Assembly (NCBI GenBank): GCA_949130495.1
Contig: OX422210.1
Coordinates: 501,433,760 to 501,497,759, forward strand
Length of the DNA stretch: 64,000 bases
Source of the DNA: Sambucus nigra
Lineage: Eukaryota; Streptophyta; Magnoliopsida; Dipsacales; Adoxaceae
Direction: 5' to 3'
The position numbers and the translations under genes are program-made. Below, piece after piece: positions 35,829 through 46,800 of this stretch (position 1 is its first letter; every line of letters begins with the position of its first letter). The notes beneath the pieces were generated by a model, which searched no databases, was not told where the DNA came from, and was given only the letters and a program-made list of their open reading frames with translations.

Positions 35829-36392
35829 TTAGTGGTTTTCCACACAATTTATGATATGGTAATATGCAAGAAAATTGTTAGTACCTTTTAAGTGTTCTAC
35901 TTCAATGGTGTAGACAGCAATTTGATCATACCATTTTAATCGTCTTCCTTCTAAAATATTTTGGTTATTTATAAGGAAGTCGTTTACTTCTTTATTATCT
36001 GTTCTGATAATAAAATCTTCAGGTGCTAGAAAAATATGAAATTTTTTAATAGCAAGTTTTATTGCTAGTAATTCTTTTTCAAAAATAATATAATTTAATT
36101 CATTTGGTTTGAATTTTCCAGAATTATATCCGCATATTAATTCATATTTTTGAATCATTTTTGGTATAGGGTCTTTCTTACCATGGATACCAAAAGTATT
36201 GGAAGTAGTTTCATTCCAATATATTGCAGGAATTGCTTTGATAACACATCCCTAACAATTTTCTGAAGCATCAGTTTCAAGGATTAATTTATCTTCTGTT
36301 TTAGGAAAATAAACTTTGGCTATTCCATGGTACCCCCAAAATCTCTTAATTACTTCTACTAAACCCAATCCACACTAGAAATATAATAAGAG
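35829..36392 (-). pseudogene. Pararetrovirus polymerase C-terminus (RT connection and RNase H)
   Basis: This would degrade RNA in the RNA/DNA hybrid during viral reverse transcription. On the minus strand the frame runs RFWGYHGIAKVYFPK (about 36313-36357), then LETDASENC with the first catalytic Asp and one stop at about 36253. It continues open for 109 codons from 36158: GYNSGKF, EKELLAIKLAIKKF with the catalytic Glu, FIIRTDNKEVNDF with the third acidic residue, and RRLKWYDQIAVYTIEVEHLK. RTDNK rather than the TDHxSL of gypsy elements, together with the downstream viroplasmin frame, places it in the caulimovirids. The polymerase core upstream of the connection is missing. Confidence 0.75.
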
Positions 36393-36395
36393 CAG

Positions 36396-39392
36396 TATGA
36401 AGTAATGCATATAGAGTCCAAAATACCAACAACACATCAAAGTCGAGTCTAAAATGATAGGTATGAGACAGATCAACATCTATATATGAAAACATATGAA
36501 ACAACAAAACATGATCACACGAATAATATCATGCACAAAGATTCACCCTCTAGAAAATCAATGTGATATATAGATGATATAAAGCATGAAAACATGCGAG
36601 AAATGATAAAATCATCTAATATCAACAAATACAACTAGTAAGTTCTCTCCTACATGAAACATTACATCAAAAATAATATTTCTCCCTCATAAACTCATAA
36701 AAATAGTGCTTCTCCCCTAAAGTAAGAAACATGTGGGGACGGATCCCCCCTATCTTAGACATTTCTCCCCTTTTTTAATATGAAAAGTCAAAGAAAAGTA
36801 TATAGACATCCATAACGTGTATAACATGGTAATAAGGCAGCAATCAGAATGAATAAACAAAACTAGCGAAGAAAAAGGTAGAAAATCATATGAAATACCA
36901 AGGCTATAAAGGGAATACTCAAGGAAATCATCATGACTTTGAGGAACATACAAGTGTATCACAATATGAATCTCAAGACTGAAACTCGTCGATGAAATAT
37001 ATCAAGTAAATAAGCATGTGAAGTAGGTAATGTGATATAAAGCAATCTAACTAAAATGGTATCATATAAAGTATAATTATAGCAATGAAAAGCATCAAGA
37101 TATGGATAAAAGAATGATAAGTCCATAACAAACAGGTAAATATATCAATAACTATCTAAAAGTACTCCATAATAAGAAAAGGATTAATAAGAACATATAT
37201 CCATACAACCCAATACAAATAACAAAGTACCAAAGTACGACATAAAAGGTATTAAAATGTCTGAACAACACAAAAGATATAGAGATAAGACATGAAATAT
37301 CTAATCCTCCTGAATCACATGCGTGATATTCATAAAAATAAATCACAAGATATCAGTGGTAAGGGAATATAGTTAATGATAAATATATAATGACCATATG
37401 ATATCAAGTTAATCCACAAAAGAAACACATTGTAGCAACAAAGAATATATATTATGAAGATTAAAAAGTGTAGCATGGTAAAACATCCACAAAGGAATAA
37501 AATCTAAAAAAAAAGACACAATATCCTCTAAAACTATGCATGCAAAGAGAAAATCATGAAGAGCATGACCATGCAAAGCTTATGAAGCATATAGACCATA
37601 ATGGGAGTATGAGTATCATAATAAGATATCATGAAAGCATGTCATAAAGGCATGTGATCATGTACATGGAGAATATGAACAAACATGATAATCTATGAGA
37701 AAAATCACATATATCCAAACGAAGTAGAATGAAAAGAATTGTGTGATGTGACAAAGAAATATCTCAAGTCATATAAGCTCATAAAATATAGTCATCAAGA
37801 TAAAGTACCAAACACTAGTCAAAATAAATACCAAAATATCATTAGGGACACAAAAAGATACAAGGAGAAAAGGTGTGTCTAAGGTATAACTAGTAAGACA
37901 CTATCATGAAAATCACAAATACAATAAACTACCCTAACAGATTCAATCAAAATATGATTAAGGTGCATCACAAAATCTAACTACATAGGGCATACAAAGC
38001 TCAAAAAATGATAACTAATAAGAAATCCTAGAGATTAATAAAAATATCTAAGACAAAACACCAACATTTATAGTATCACATGAAATCAATAGAGAGAATG
38101 ACATAGAGATACAAGATTCACAATAGTAGGTACATCATATAAGCCGGGATATGAGTAGAAACTAATGTAGCAACAAAATAGTGAGCTTCCATGTATTAAA
38201 CTAATGTACCAAATTAGGGGATTTCTATGCACGGGGGAAATCACAATTGTGCAAATAGGTACTGTGCGTAGGGCTTACTTTTAGTCGTGCGTACGAAAAT
38301 GGTTAGTATACTCAATTAGGGAATAAAACTCCATAAAAGACTATGCATAGAACATAAAAAAAACCTAAAAATATGATATAAATGAATTCAAAGGCATGTA
38401 AAATCATTCATGTACGTCTGAAAAAGCACAATTTTAAGATAACTGCACAAAAAACCAAAATCACATAGACAGATGTACGTATGAAATCTCTAAAATAAAA
38501 ACATGTGATAGTGATTAGGCATAAATGATAAACTTCATTTGACAAATAAATTTCCTTCGAATCTTGATTAATGCATAGACTGAGAAGACATTCAACCTAA
38601 ACATCAATTAATTTAAGAAATAAGGTTCAAAATTCTTTTCAAATCAGTTCAAGAAACTTCGTATTTCAATCAAAGTATGGTTCATGATAAATATGGTTTA
38701 AAAAAATCAAATGAATACTTATAACCAAGTCACAAGAAATTAAATGGTACTTTCTATCCATTTAAACACCATAAAGCATATATTACTTTGAATTTTTTAA
38801 ATACCAAACTAAAATAGAAATTTTCATTTGAAAAGCCATGGCACTATTGTTTTGAATGTCGTTTTAAGCACTTAGCTCATGGATCTTTCCAAAATATTGG
38901 CTTTTGCGGTTAATTGTCTTTTCACACACATAGACGACGCCTACCCAACGATATTTAAATTGAAAATTAGGTGTAATCACTCTAATGGTATCCTTTACAC
39001 ATGTAAACAATCATTTTTCAACTCCATCAAGTATGAAACACACAAATCTCACACATGAATCGTAAAAACTTTAAAAATAAGAGATCTCAAGATTTGATCA
39101 TGATCAAGTCAAGTACCAAATGCAAAAATCACATAACTATAGTCGTACACTTCAAGTGATATACAAATGCTAAATTAATATAAAATAAATACCAAATATT
39201 TCAATAAATTTGACTATCATGATTCTCCAAATGAATTCTAACCTAAACATTGACATTATCAACATTTGTAATCAAAATGGTTAAAAATAATATTTCAATC
39301 ACCATTCAAGGTAAGTCTATTCATTAAATCGCATAATCACCTAAAGAAACAACCGGAAAAATATCTTCGATTTTTTTTTATAAAAGAAAGAT
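36396..39392 (-). other. A-rich, non-coding sequence resembling the 3' spacer/LTR of a SIRE-like element (minus strand)
   Basis: About 3 kb with no coding pattern on either strand. On the minus strand it holds purine runs like those of SIRE-type spacers: AAAAAAGGGGAGAAATG at about 36762-36779 and further GGGGAGAAG and GAGGGAGAAA runs at 36670-36720. The phrase GTCGTGCGTACG near 38283 recalls the GTCATGCGCACGG phrase of the SIRE-like LTR at about 44913. Family assignment is tentative. Confidence 0.35.
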
Positions 39393-40870
39393 TGTAATCG
39401 GCCCTATTATTGGGTAAACGGGTTAATTTAATTAACATGTTAATTAATTAAAAAGATTATTTTTATTGGAGATTGATTAAATTGAAAAGATTTGATTTTG
39501 GTGATTTTTACTATTAAATTGACTATTTTGGGATTTTATTTAATTTTTGAGTAAGATTTATTTTTTTGAAAAATCATATGACCATGCGAGTCTTTTTATT
39601 TTTATTTAGAACTTGAGAAAAGAAATTTATTTGGGTGGAAAACAAATTTTTGTAAGAGTTTTAAGATATTTTTATAAGTTTCTAATTTCGGCAATTGGTA
39701 ATTTGTTTAAAAAAATAAGAAAACATACGGAGGAGAGAGAGTTGAGGTACTCGAACTCTCCCTCCCCCTTCTTTTCCTTATTTACAGCACCAACTCCCAA
39801 TTTGATGAGACAAATGGCGGATGCTGGTTACTTTGATAGTTTATGTTTTCCATCACTATATGTGAGGGTTTGGTTAGGCTGGCCATTATGATGATTGCGG
39901 GACCCATACTGTCTTAGCTACTTTGACGGTTTGTCTCGCATCACGAGTATGTGCAGTGTCTAGCGTGGATCGGCCATTACGATGATTATCGAACTTAGGA
40001 TAACTATATACAGTGATGTTTCGTATGTAGAGAACATTACGGTATGTGCGGGCTAACTAAAATTGGACCAACGGGCTATAGTGATGGATGTGGATTTTAT
40101 GTGTTGAGATGTGAGGCGCGCCATGAGTATGTGCAAGGCCAATAGAAAGGTAGAGTGACTATAATGGTGTCACATAGATAATACAATTAATATTGAGTAA
40201 GTTATTAGAAAAAGATTTAATTAATGTTGAAATAAACATTATTATACTTGGGTAGTTTGGTAGTTTCGTTTATATGGGTAGATTTTATAGTTTTATATTT
40301 TTCGTATCGTTATTATTATTACTTACTTAATTAAAATTTATATTGTGATATTTATCTCTTATTATTCTTATGATTGGATTCTCGAATCCTATTTGGGAAG
40401 AGTAGCTGGTATTCTTACCGTGGGCCCTCTGATCGCTGTTCACTAACATTTCAGGTTCGATTTTTGGGTAGTTGCATAGTAATTGGAGTTTATCGGACTT
40501 ACATCTAGAGATTTATTTTATGGATTTAGTTTATATTTATTTCCATTCTCTTTTATTATGAGACAGTCACTATGGATTTCGTGGGAAAGTTTATTGATTT
40601 TTAGTTGGAGAGATTTTTATATAGTTGACTTTATTTCATTGGAGCTTTATTATTTTGGAGTAGGGATTTATTATTGGAGTTTAGCATGATGATAAATTTT
40701 ATTGTGATGAATATTTCTTATTCGTTGGATTTTTCTTGATGTATATCTTGTGGAAAAAGTTTTAAATGTCTTATAATTCTCTCACATGCTAAGAATGCTA
40801 TTTTATTTCAATGAACAATTTGGAATCGTGTCCTGATCACCCTCAATGAAAAAATATGTGAAGTGTTACA
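39393..40870 (+). repeat. Probable solo LTR, Tekay/Del type, 1.5 kb
   Basis: It starts TGTAATCGGCCC and ends AAGTGTTACA. It carries the CATGCTAAGAATG box 81 bp before its end (40787-40798) and a GGAGTTTATCGG phrase (about 40483) shared with the solo LTR at 32351-34680. A roughly 90-bp unit containing TACTTTGAYRGTTT and GGCCATTAYGATGATT occurs twice (from about 39828 and 39920). Flanking pentamers (AAGAT and ATGAC) do not match, so the ends or the duplication have decayed. Confidence 0.6.
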
Positions 40871-42035
40871 ATGACGCACATATTTACAACATGTTAAGAA
40901 AGGAAGAAAGCATATAGAATAATGTAAGTAAATGCACAAGTCCGTGAAATTCCTCATCAAAATATGAAAACTGAGTCAAGTATGATTTTAAAGCTCTCAC
41001 ACACAATGATTTGACCCCAAATAAATCAAAAATACCTAGGAGGGGCCCTATAATAAACAAGAACCCTAGGCATCCTAACCAGACTATCTCCTAGATAGTG
41101 ATGGGCTTTCTATCTCCCAGATCAATGGCAAGAACAAAAATGATTTCCCTCTTTATAAACTTCTTTGGAGAATTCCTAGGTAATCCACTCATATTCATTG
41201 GCATGCTCCTTACATTCCCCAAGGATTCTTATGCCTACTCGTAGTTTAAGAAAATATTTTGATATGTTGAGACATTATCTCTCTTTTGTCTTGACTCGAT
41301 GATTTGACACTTTAAATTTGATCACTTTTAGTAAAGTCTACATCAACAAACTTTGGTTTTTTTGAAAGAGTGGGAAGATTTCTTTTTCTTCATTTTCGTT
41401 TTGGATTTCAAATTATTTATCCTCTCATTAGGACTCAAAGTCATAGAACTATCTATACTATGAAAATTAGGACAATAGAAATATATCACCAATAAAAAAA
41501 AGATATTCTCATATGTAAAATAGATTTATGAGTACCAAACACACCGAACACACAAAAAAAGATCTGAACTCTTAGAAATCTAGGTATCTCCCTTCTAAAC
41601 TCACCTATACCCTTCATTAGGAAATCCAATCTCTTAATCAACTCACCAATCTTACCAGGGGCGGATCTGGGGGGGTGCCAGGAGGGGCGGTTGCCCCCCC
41701 TGAGATCTAAAAAAAAAATTAATTTTAGGGGTATAAAATGTGTAATTTTTTTTTTAGGGGTGCAATTTTTAAGGGACGCCCTCCTGAAATCTTGTCTACA
41801 CTGTCTTTTGATAAAAAATTTGTATAAAACTTGAATTAACCCAAAAAAAATTTGCCTCGGGGGCTCCCGCCCCCGAACCCCGGCACCACTCGAAACTTTC
41901 GTCCCTCCGGACAAAAAATCCTGGCTCCGCCACTGAATCTTACCCCTAAGTTCACTAATAGTATGGCTTGGCAGGTAGGTGACTTTGGCCCCTATTTTAA
42001 ACGACAAGATTTCGTTTTAAGAAATCGGCTTGGTT
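40871..42035 (-). pseudogene. Broken minus-strand coding sequence, function unknown, interrupted by a hAT-type element
   Basis: With the 280-bp element and one copy of its duplication removed, the minus strand reads continuously across the junction: KVTYLPSHTISELRGKI on one side and GELIKRLDFLMKGIGEFRRE on the other (about 41956-42006 and 41596-41655). The pattern is helical, coiled-coil-like. Further left (41040-41290) the frame is full of stops. I do not recognise the family. A C-terminal coiled coil of a retroelement accessory ORF is one possibility. Confidence 0.35.
41656..41935. mobile_element. 280-bp non-autonomous hAT-type element, exact 8-bp target duplication
   Basis: The terminal inverted repeats are CAGGGGCGGATCTGG on the left and CTGGCTCCGCCACTG on the right (inverted: CAGTGGCGGAGCCAG). 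AATCTTAC is repeated exactly at 41648-41655 and 41936-41943. Eight-base duplications and CAGNGGCGG-type ends are the known signature of hAT elements in plants. There is no coding capacity, so it would have been moved by a transposase encoded elsewhere. Confidence 0.95.
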
Positions 42036-42039
42036 GAAA

Positions 42040-43293
42040 TTGGTTCATGGGTTTCAAACCGGGTATGGATTGTATGGCTATTATTGGTCTAGCTGGAGGA
42101 TATATGGGTCAAAATGGGGTCCGAGCTCTCCAGAGGTGGGTCGCTCAGGGTCGAATCACTGGTGTAGGTTCCGCTTTTGTTGGTTTTGGGTTGACTGGGT
42201 TTAGTGGGTTGCGTTTGGATGGAGGTCGCGGGTTTCATAGGTGGGTTTACTGCTGATCGCAAGTGGTGGATACGGGTTTAATGGAGGTTAATAGGTCGGA
42301 TGGGAATCGGGTCAAAGTCGGTTTTCGTTTGGACAGGTGCGAACTCGAATTTGGTCCAGGTTAAAGGCCTCGTTTTGTGATTTGGGTTAGTGGAAGCGGC
42401 TAGGTGTGGGTTTGATTGGTTTCCAGGTTGTGTGTTGGGTGAGTTTTCAGTTGGGTTATGGAGGTTGAGGGGAGAGAAATGAGGTGGGTGTAGAAGATGA
42501 TGGGGGGAGATAATGGTGTGTGTGAGGAGGTAGGGGTTTAGGTAGGTGTGTTTATTTTGGGACCCTAAAATATTTAAAATAGAAAACTACCTAAAATTTA
42601 GGACTCAACTAAAATAATATACAATTAATAAAACTAAACTAAAATAAAATTTATTAAAATGAAATACTAAAAATTAAAATCCAAATAAAAATTTACAAGT
42701 CTATAAAATAAAACTAAATATAAATTCCTAACCTAAACAATAAAAGACTCAAATAAAAGTAAAATAAAAAACCAAACTAGTAAAATCAAATCAAATAAAA
42801 AAAACTAAAAAGAAATAAAAGAAAATCCTAAAATAAACATGCCTATAATAAAAATACTTGAGGCACGATAACTATACGGACCCTACTATTTACAATTATA
42901 TGCACAAGAATAAAATATAAAACTCCTAAAAATTATATACGACTCAAATAATAATCATAAAAAATAATAAAATTACAAACTAAATACACATGAGGCTCTG
43001 ATGATCGTTTGGGCTCGGTTTAGGCTCAGGTTTGGCACGAGACTCGGTTCGGGGCATCGAAACTAATATGGGCAAGCTCAACGGGACTCTGTCTTCACGG
43101 TCGCTTTGATTTTCTTCAATGAGCACTTTTAACCGCTACTTTGTCGTGATTAACTTGATTTAGCACTATTTGATGCCGCGACTGCACATGGACCTGAGAA
43201 ATAATTAAATACGAACATAAGGCCATTTTTAATTAAAACGAGTGACTAAAATTCTTCTATTAGGGGTATAAATTAAACCCTTTTGGGTGCTTA
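42040..43293. other. G-rich block (42040-42560) then A-rich tract, no gene identified
   Basis: 42040-42560 is much richer in GC than its neighbours and full of GGGT and GGTT words. Its longest plus-strand frame (69 codons from 42047) shows no family pattern. On the minus strand 42470-42560 is a CT-rich stretch like a 5' leader. 42560-43000 is an AAATAAAA-type low-complexity tract. 43010-43210 has repeated GGCTCGG/GGTTCGG words. It could be LTR or leader DNA of an unassigned element. Confidence 0.4.
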
Positions 43294-44040
43294 TCAACCA
43301 TCATGATGTCTAAAAAGCTTCTTTCTATTAAAGATATCTCTGAAAATAAATTTATCATCTCTTTTCAACACCAAGGTATCAAGTTTTGGTTTTCGATTAA
43401 AATTACCCAATCTGTAGAAAAAAAATTCAATATGAACTTCCTTGTGATAAAAGATGCAAGAGAATGGTTTTGAATGATCCTTTAAAACTTGTTGATCATT
43501 TTTCTTTTTCAATTGAACATTATTTTTCACATTTGGCACCTTCTCATTTTTCTTCAATATCAAATGATCGATTTTCTTCACATTATGTGATGAACATTCA
43601 CTTTATGTGTCAACTTCGGAAGAATATGACATGGTTTTCAAACATTTAGACAAGTCAAATTCATTTTCAAAGATTCAAATCTCTTCTCAAGTTCAATTTT
43701 AAAAATTTTACAAATAAAAGGCTTTTTCACTTTCTCGAGTTCAAGTGTCAAATGACTCTTTTCTTGTTCAATAACCTCGAGTTTTTTGAAATTAAAACCT
43801 TTTGAACTATTCAATCTTCTCAAATATGAATTTTGTAATATCAAGGCATTGATATCTTCTTTCAAAGCACAAGTGAAGTCTAATATCTCACCCTTCTCTT
43901 TTTCAATCAGTTTCAACTTTTGGTTGGTAATTTGAATAAGTTTTTCAAACGCACTTTCAAATTATTCTTTTTCTTGATCAAAGAGTTTGATTTTTGTAGT
44001 GAATTTAATATTCAACCATTCCAGGAATGAAAACAAGATA
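43294..44040 (-). pseudogene. SIRE-like copia gag C-terminal extension remnant (minus strand)
   Basis: The frame from 43916 reads LIEKEKGEILDFTCALKEDI and LEVIEQEKSHLTLELEKVKK, a heptad-rich coiled coil, and the frame from 43581 holds a degenerate zinc-knuckle-like CIFYHKEVHIEFFFY. This matches the extended C-terminal half of a SIRE-type gag. The capsid half is missing: the coiled coil starts only about 100 bp inside the PBS, so an internal deletion removed the gag N-terminus. Left of 43290 no protease or integrase is visible. Confidence 0.55.
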
Positions 44041-44045
44041 AACTT

Positions 44046-44056
44046 CTTTGATACCA
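44046..44056 (-). other. Primer-binding site of the minus-strand SIRE-like element
   Basis: On the minus strand this is TGGTATCAAAG, the Met-tRNA-type primer site, two bases from the LTR end (CCTCA, then GT). It sets the orientation of the LTR at 44059 and the gag fragment to the left. Confidence 0.8.
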
Positions 44057-44058
44057 AC

Positions 44059-46101
44059 TGAGGAAGTGTGTATTCATTGTAAGTGCTTAACTCTAAATAA
44101 ACTTGAGGGGGGGGGGGGGGAGCTGAATAGGCTTAATAGTAATGTTGCCCAATTTTCAAAAATAAAAAATTATTCTCAATTTTAAGCAACCTAATACACA
44201 AATTAACTTGGTGAAGTCATATTAGTTATGGATCAAACAAATATCAAGTTGGTTAGGTAATCTAATCCAATTCATTAGATCTACAAAACCTAAATCAATT
44301 TTATGGATTAAAGACACGATCTATGTGAAATGTAAGTGTAATATGTGATGCAAGTGAACACAATAGCAAGCATGCCATAAACACAATCCATAACTCATAT
44401 TTATGAGGAAAACCCCCCACCTGGAGGTAAAAAACCTAGACGAACTCTTATTTTATATTCAACTTAAAAAGATTTTTATACAAAATAAGAAGGTACCTCT
44501 CACTTATGCACTCACGATTAGTCACCTATGAACTTTGGACTAAGGTGAACAAAGTACAATCTTCTCCATAGAATCGAATCATGATATGATCTACCCAATT
44601 GCACGAAACACCACCAATTTTATATTTAGGAGTGTTTGATCAACTAATCCAAGTGAGGGTAGATTGAATTGAACTTTGGCTAGTGTGGATCTTAATTAAA
44701 TCACTCTTAATTTTCTCTCAAAACATAGATCAAGTATATATTTAAGTTTCTCTCTCAATTTGGAGGGAAAAAGTGAGTTTCAAAATAGAGAATCTAGAAA
44801 AAATCTCTCAATCTCGAAAATACTCTTTGAGATGTAAGTTAGTAATGAGAAATTCAATTTTTTTAAAGAGACAGAAAAGGACCTATTTCTAGTATTTTTT
44901 AAAAATTCTTCTTAGTCATGCGCACGGTTAACTTTTTTCATGTGCACGATTTTAACTAGTATGCAACCATGACTGAAATGGTACGAGGACATTTGCACGG
45001 GTCAAAACTTAACCGTGTGAACGATGTAATGCGCATTGATCCAAATGGGGCAGTGTGAACAGTTTGAAGTAAAATAGAAAAGACTTTAAACTAAAGCACT
45101 TTTAAAATCATGTATTTTACCCAATGGTATACACAACAAATCTGAAAATAAAAATCACTTGTTCAGCTCTTTTAAAAACACATTTTATAAAAAAAAATTG
45201 TAATTGTGTCCATAACCAATTACTTTCAATCACAAAACTATCAAAAGGGTGTATCTTCAATTTGGCAATATAAGTCTTGTGAAGTAAAGTACTTTGGTAG
45301 ATATTCAAGGTCTAAAAAATCCGTGTACTTTAAATAAACGAGCCTTAGTCTACTAAAACGTCTCACCTCAATTCAGTCCTACGTAGATTGAATGACTCAA
45401 CGACTCAATGCTTTGACATGGAATTTAGCCTACTTTTATATAATAACAAATGTTTACATTTTCATTATTGACTTCGTACGATAAGAACCCTCGTACGAAA
45501 ATCGTCCTACCAAAATTTAAAAAGCCTAATAAAATTTTGAAAAACAATTAAATCTTCTATTCCAAAAATGATTTTGTATTTTAAATTTTTAACTCGATAA
45601 ATAAAGTTAAGATATTACAAATTCAGAAAATGCCTTACCAAATCTCCTATGTAGTGAAATTGTTCAATCCACTAATGCAATGTCTTAGTGGTTTGTATTT
45701 GACTACAAATTGTTCGATCACAAGTAAAACACTCTAAAAGACACCTATACCTAGTTTTGCTTTGTTCCAAGATAAAAACAAATGAGGGATGTAAAATTAG
45801 TCCTTACAAATCAACTCCTTTGGATATTGCAGGACAAAACTCAAAAGAGGAAAATATCCAAAAAGGGATTGAAAGTGTATTTAATTTATTTCTAAGCATC
45901 CCAAATCCTCATGAGACAAACTCAATACATGCATGACTTCAATAATCCATGATTGCCCAAAAACATGACGAGCTATATAAGCTTGTACACTTAAATCATA
46001 CATGTGACATACAAATGATACATAAGAGTATAAAGTAAATGCATAAAATGAGATGAAGACATATAAGTAAATAGGCATGTCCTATACTATCTCACTATCA
46101 C
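44059..46101 (-). repeat. SIRE-like LTR with primer site on one side and polypurine tract on the other
   Basis: The left edge (TGAGGAAGTGTG) abuts the primer site, so this should be a 5' LTR. The right edge, TGATAG on the minus strand at 46101, lies just inside purine tracts (46102-46137), as a 3' LTR would. It is homologous to 31401-32350. A run of 14 G at 44107-44120 replaces five G in the sister copy. The C-terminal half (45000-46100) has no coding content. Confidence 0.65.
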
Positions 46102-46121
46102 TCCCACTTAATCTAAAATTT

Positions 46122-46137
46122 CTCCCTTTTTTTGTCT
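46122..46137 (-). other. Polypurine tract, minus strand
   Basis: The minus strand reads GACAAAAAAAGGGAGA, closely matching the plus-strand GACAAAATGGGGGAGA at 57751-57766. A second purine run, AAGTGGGAG, directly precedes the LTR start at 46101. Confidence 0.6.
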
Positions 46138-46220
46138 TGGATAAACAAAGGTAAGAACCCGACATCAAAATATCACATGTCCATCAAACAAGAAATATAT
46201 ATATAGGGCATGTACTAAAT

Positions 46221-46410
46221 AGTCCCTCGAACATTTTTTAATACACGTTTAATCCAAGCCTTTTTATTTTTCTCCAAAAAGTCCTTCGCTATGCCGTTTG
46301 CACGGACCTTTAAAAACAAGAGACTATTAGTTAAATGGGTGTTTGAGGGACTTTTTGGTACAAAATAAAAGGCTTGGACTAAATGTATATTAAAAAATGT
46401 TAGAGGGACT
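46221..46410. mobile_element. 190-bp MITE with long terminal inverted repeats
   Basis: The left arm AGTCCCTCGAACATTTTTTA, continuing to AATCCAAGCCTTTT, is the inverse of the right arm (AAAAGGCTTGGACT through TAAAAAATGT to TAGAGGGACT), about 45 bp with few mismatches. The middle (46270-46320) is unrelated. There is no coding capacity. Superfamily is not certain; the true ends may lie a few bases further out, and no clear target duplication was found. Confidence 0.8.
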
Positions 46411-46416
46411 TGCTGG

Positions 46417-46420
<4 letters not shown>

Positions 46421-46457
<37 letters not shown>

Positions 46458-46460
46458 TAT
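46421..46460. repeat. (AT)14 microsatellite running into AC repeats
   Basis: Fourteen AT units at 46421-46448 continue as ACACAC. It lies directly beside the MITE, a common place for AT expansion. Confidence 0.9.
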
Positions 46461-46800
46461 ACAAATTTTATTGGTCATCTATAATTGAAACAAAAAATAT
46501 CCAAATCTCAACATGATTGGTAAATATCCACATCATCTAAACTAGCAAATATCCAATATATATAGCCATCACAAACTGTATGCTAGAATAGAGATAAGAA
46601 ATTACAAAATTGAATATATCGATATAGATAAGTGACAAAATAAATAGTACTAACAAACTTGTCCACAAAGAATAATATCTGAGAGTCTTAGGAGTAATAA
46701 ATAAATACACTAATGTATCTCAAATAAATCTCTATCTTTCTCTTTCTCTCAAATTACATCCAAACAAAACAAAATATCCTCAAAAATACAAAAGCAATGC

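Larger units (their letters stand above)
34790..36395 (-). mobile_element. Endogenous caulimovirid (plant pararetrovirus) fragment
   Basis: A minus-strand block holds the end of a viral polymerase (connection and RNase H) followed about 150-300 bp later by a viroplasmin/transactivator-like frame. This order, RT/RNase H then a separate viroplasmin gene, is seen in several genera of the plant pararetrovirus family and not in LTR retrotransposons. No capsid, movement protein or RT core is present, and the right end stops abruptly at about 36395 in SIRE-type spacer. Such integrated copies arise by illegitimate recombination and are inherited as part of the host genome. Genus cannot be fixed from this piece. 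Confidence 0.75.

Noticed and set aside
39388..40875. Target duplication for the 1.5-kb solo LTR
   Set aside because: AAGAT and ATGAC do not match, and no nearby alternative pair fits the TG/CA ends, so none is claimed.
42047..42256. 69-codon glycine-rich plus-strand frame
   Set aside because: Open because the block is GC-rich; no start context, no homology I recognise, and no continuation.
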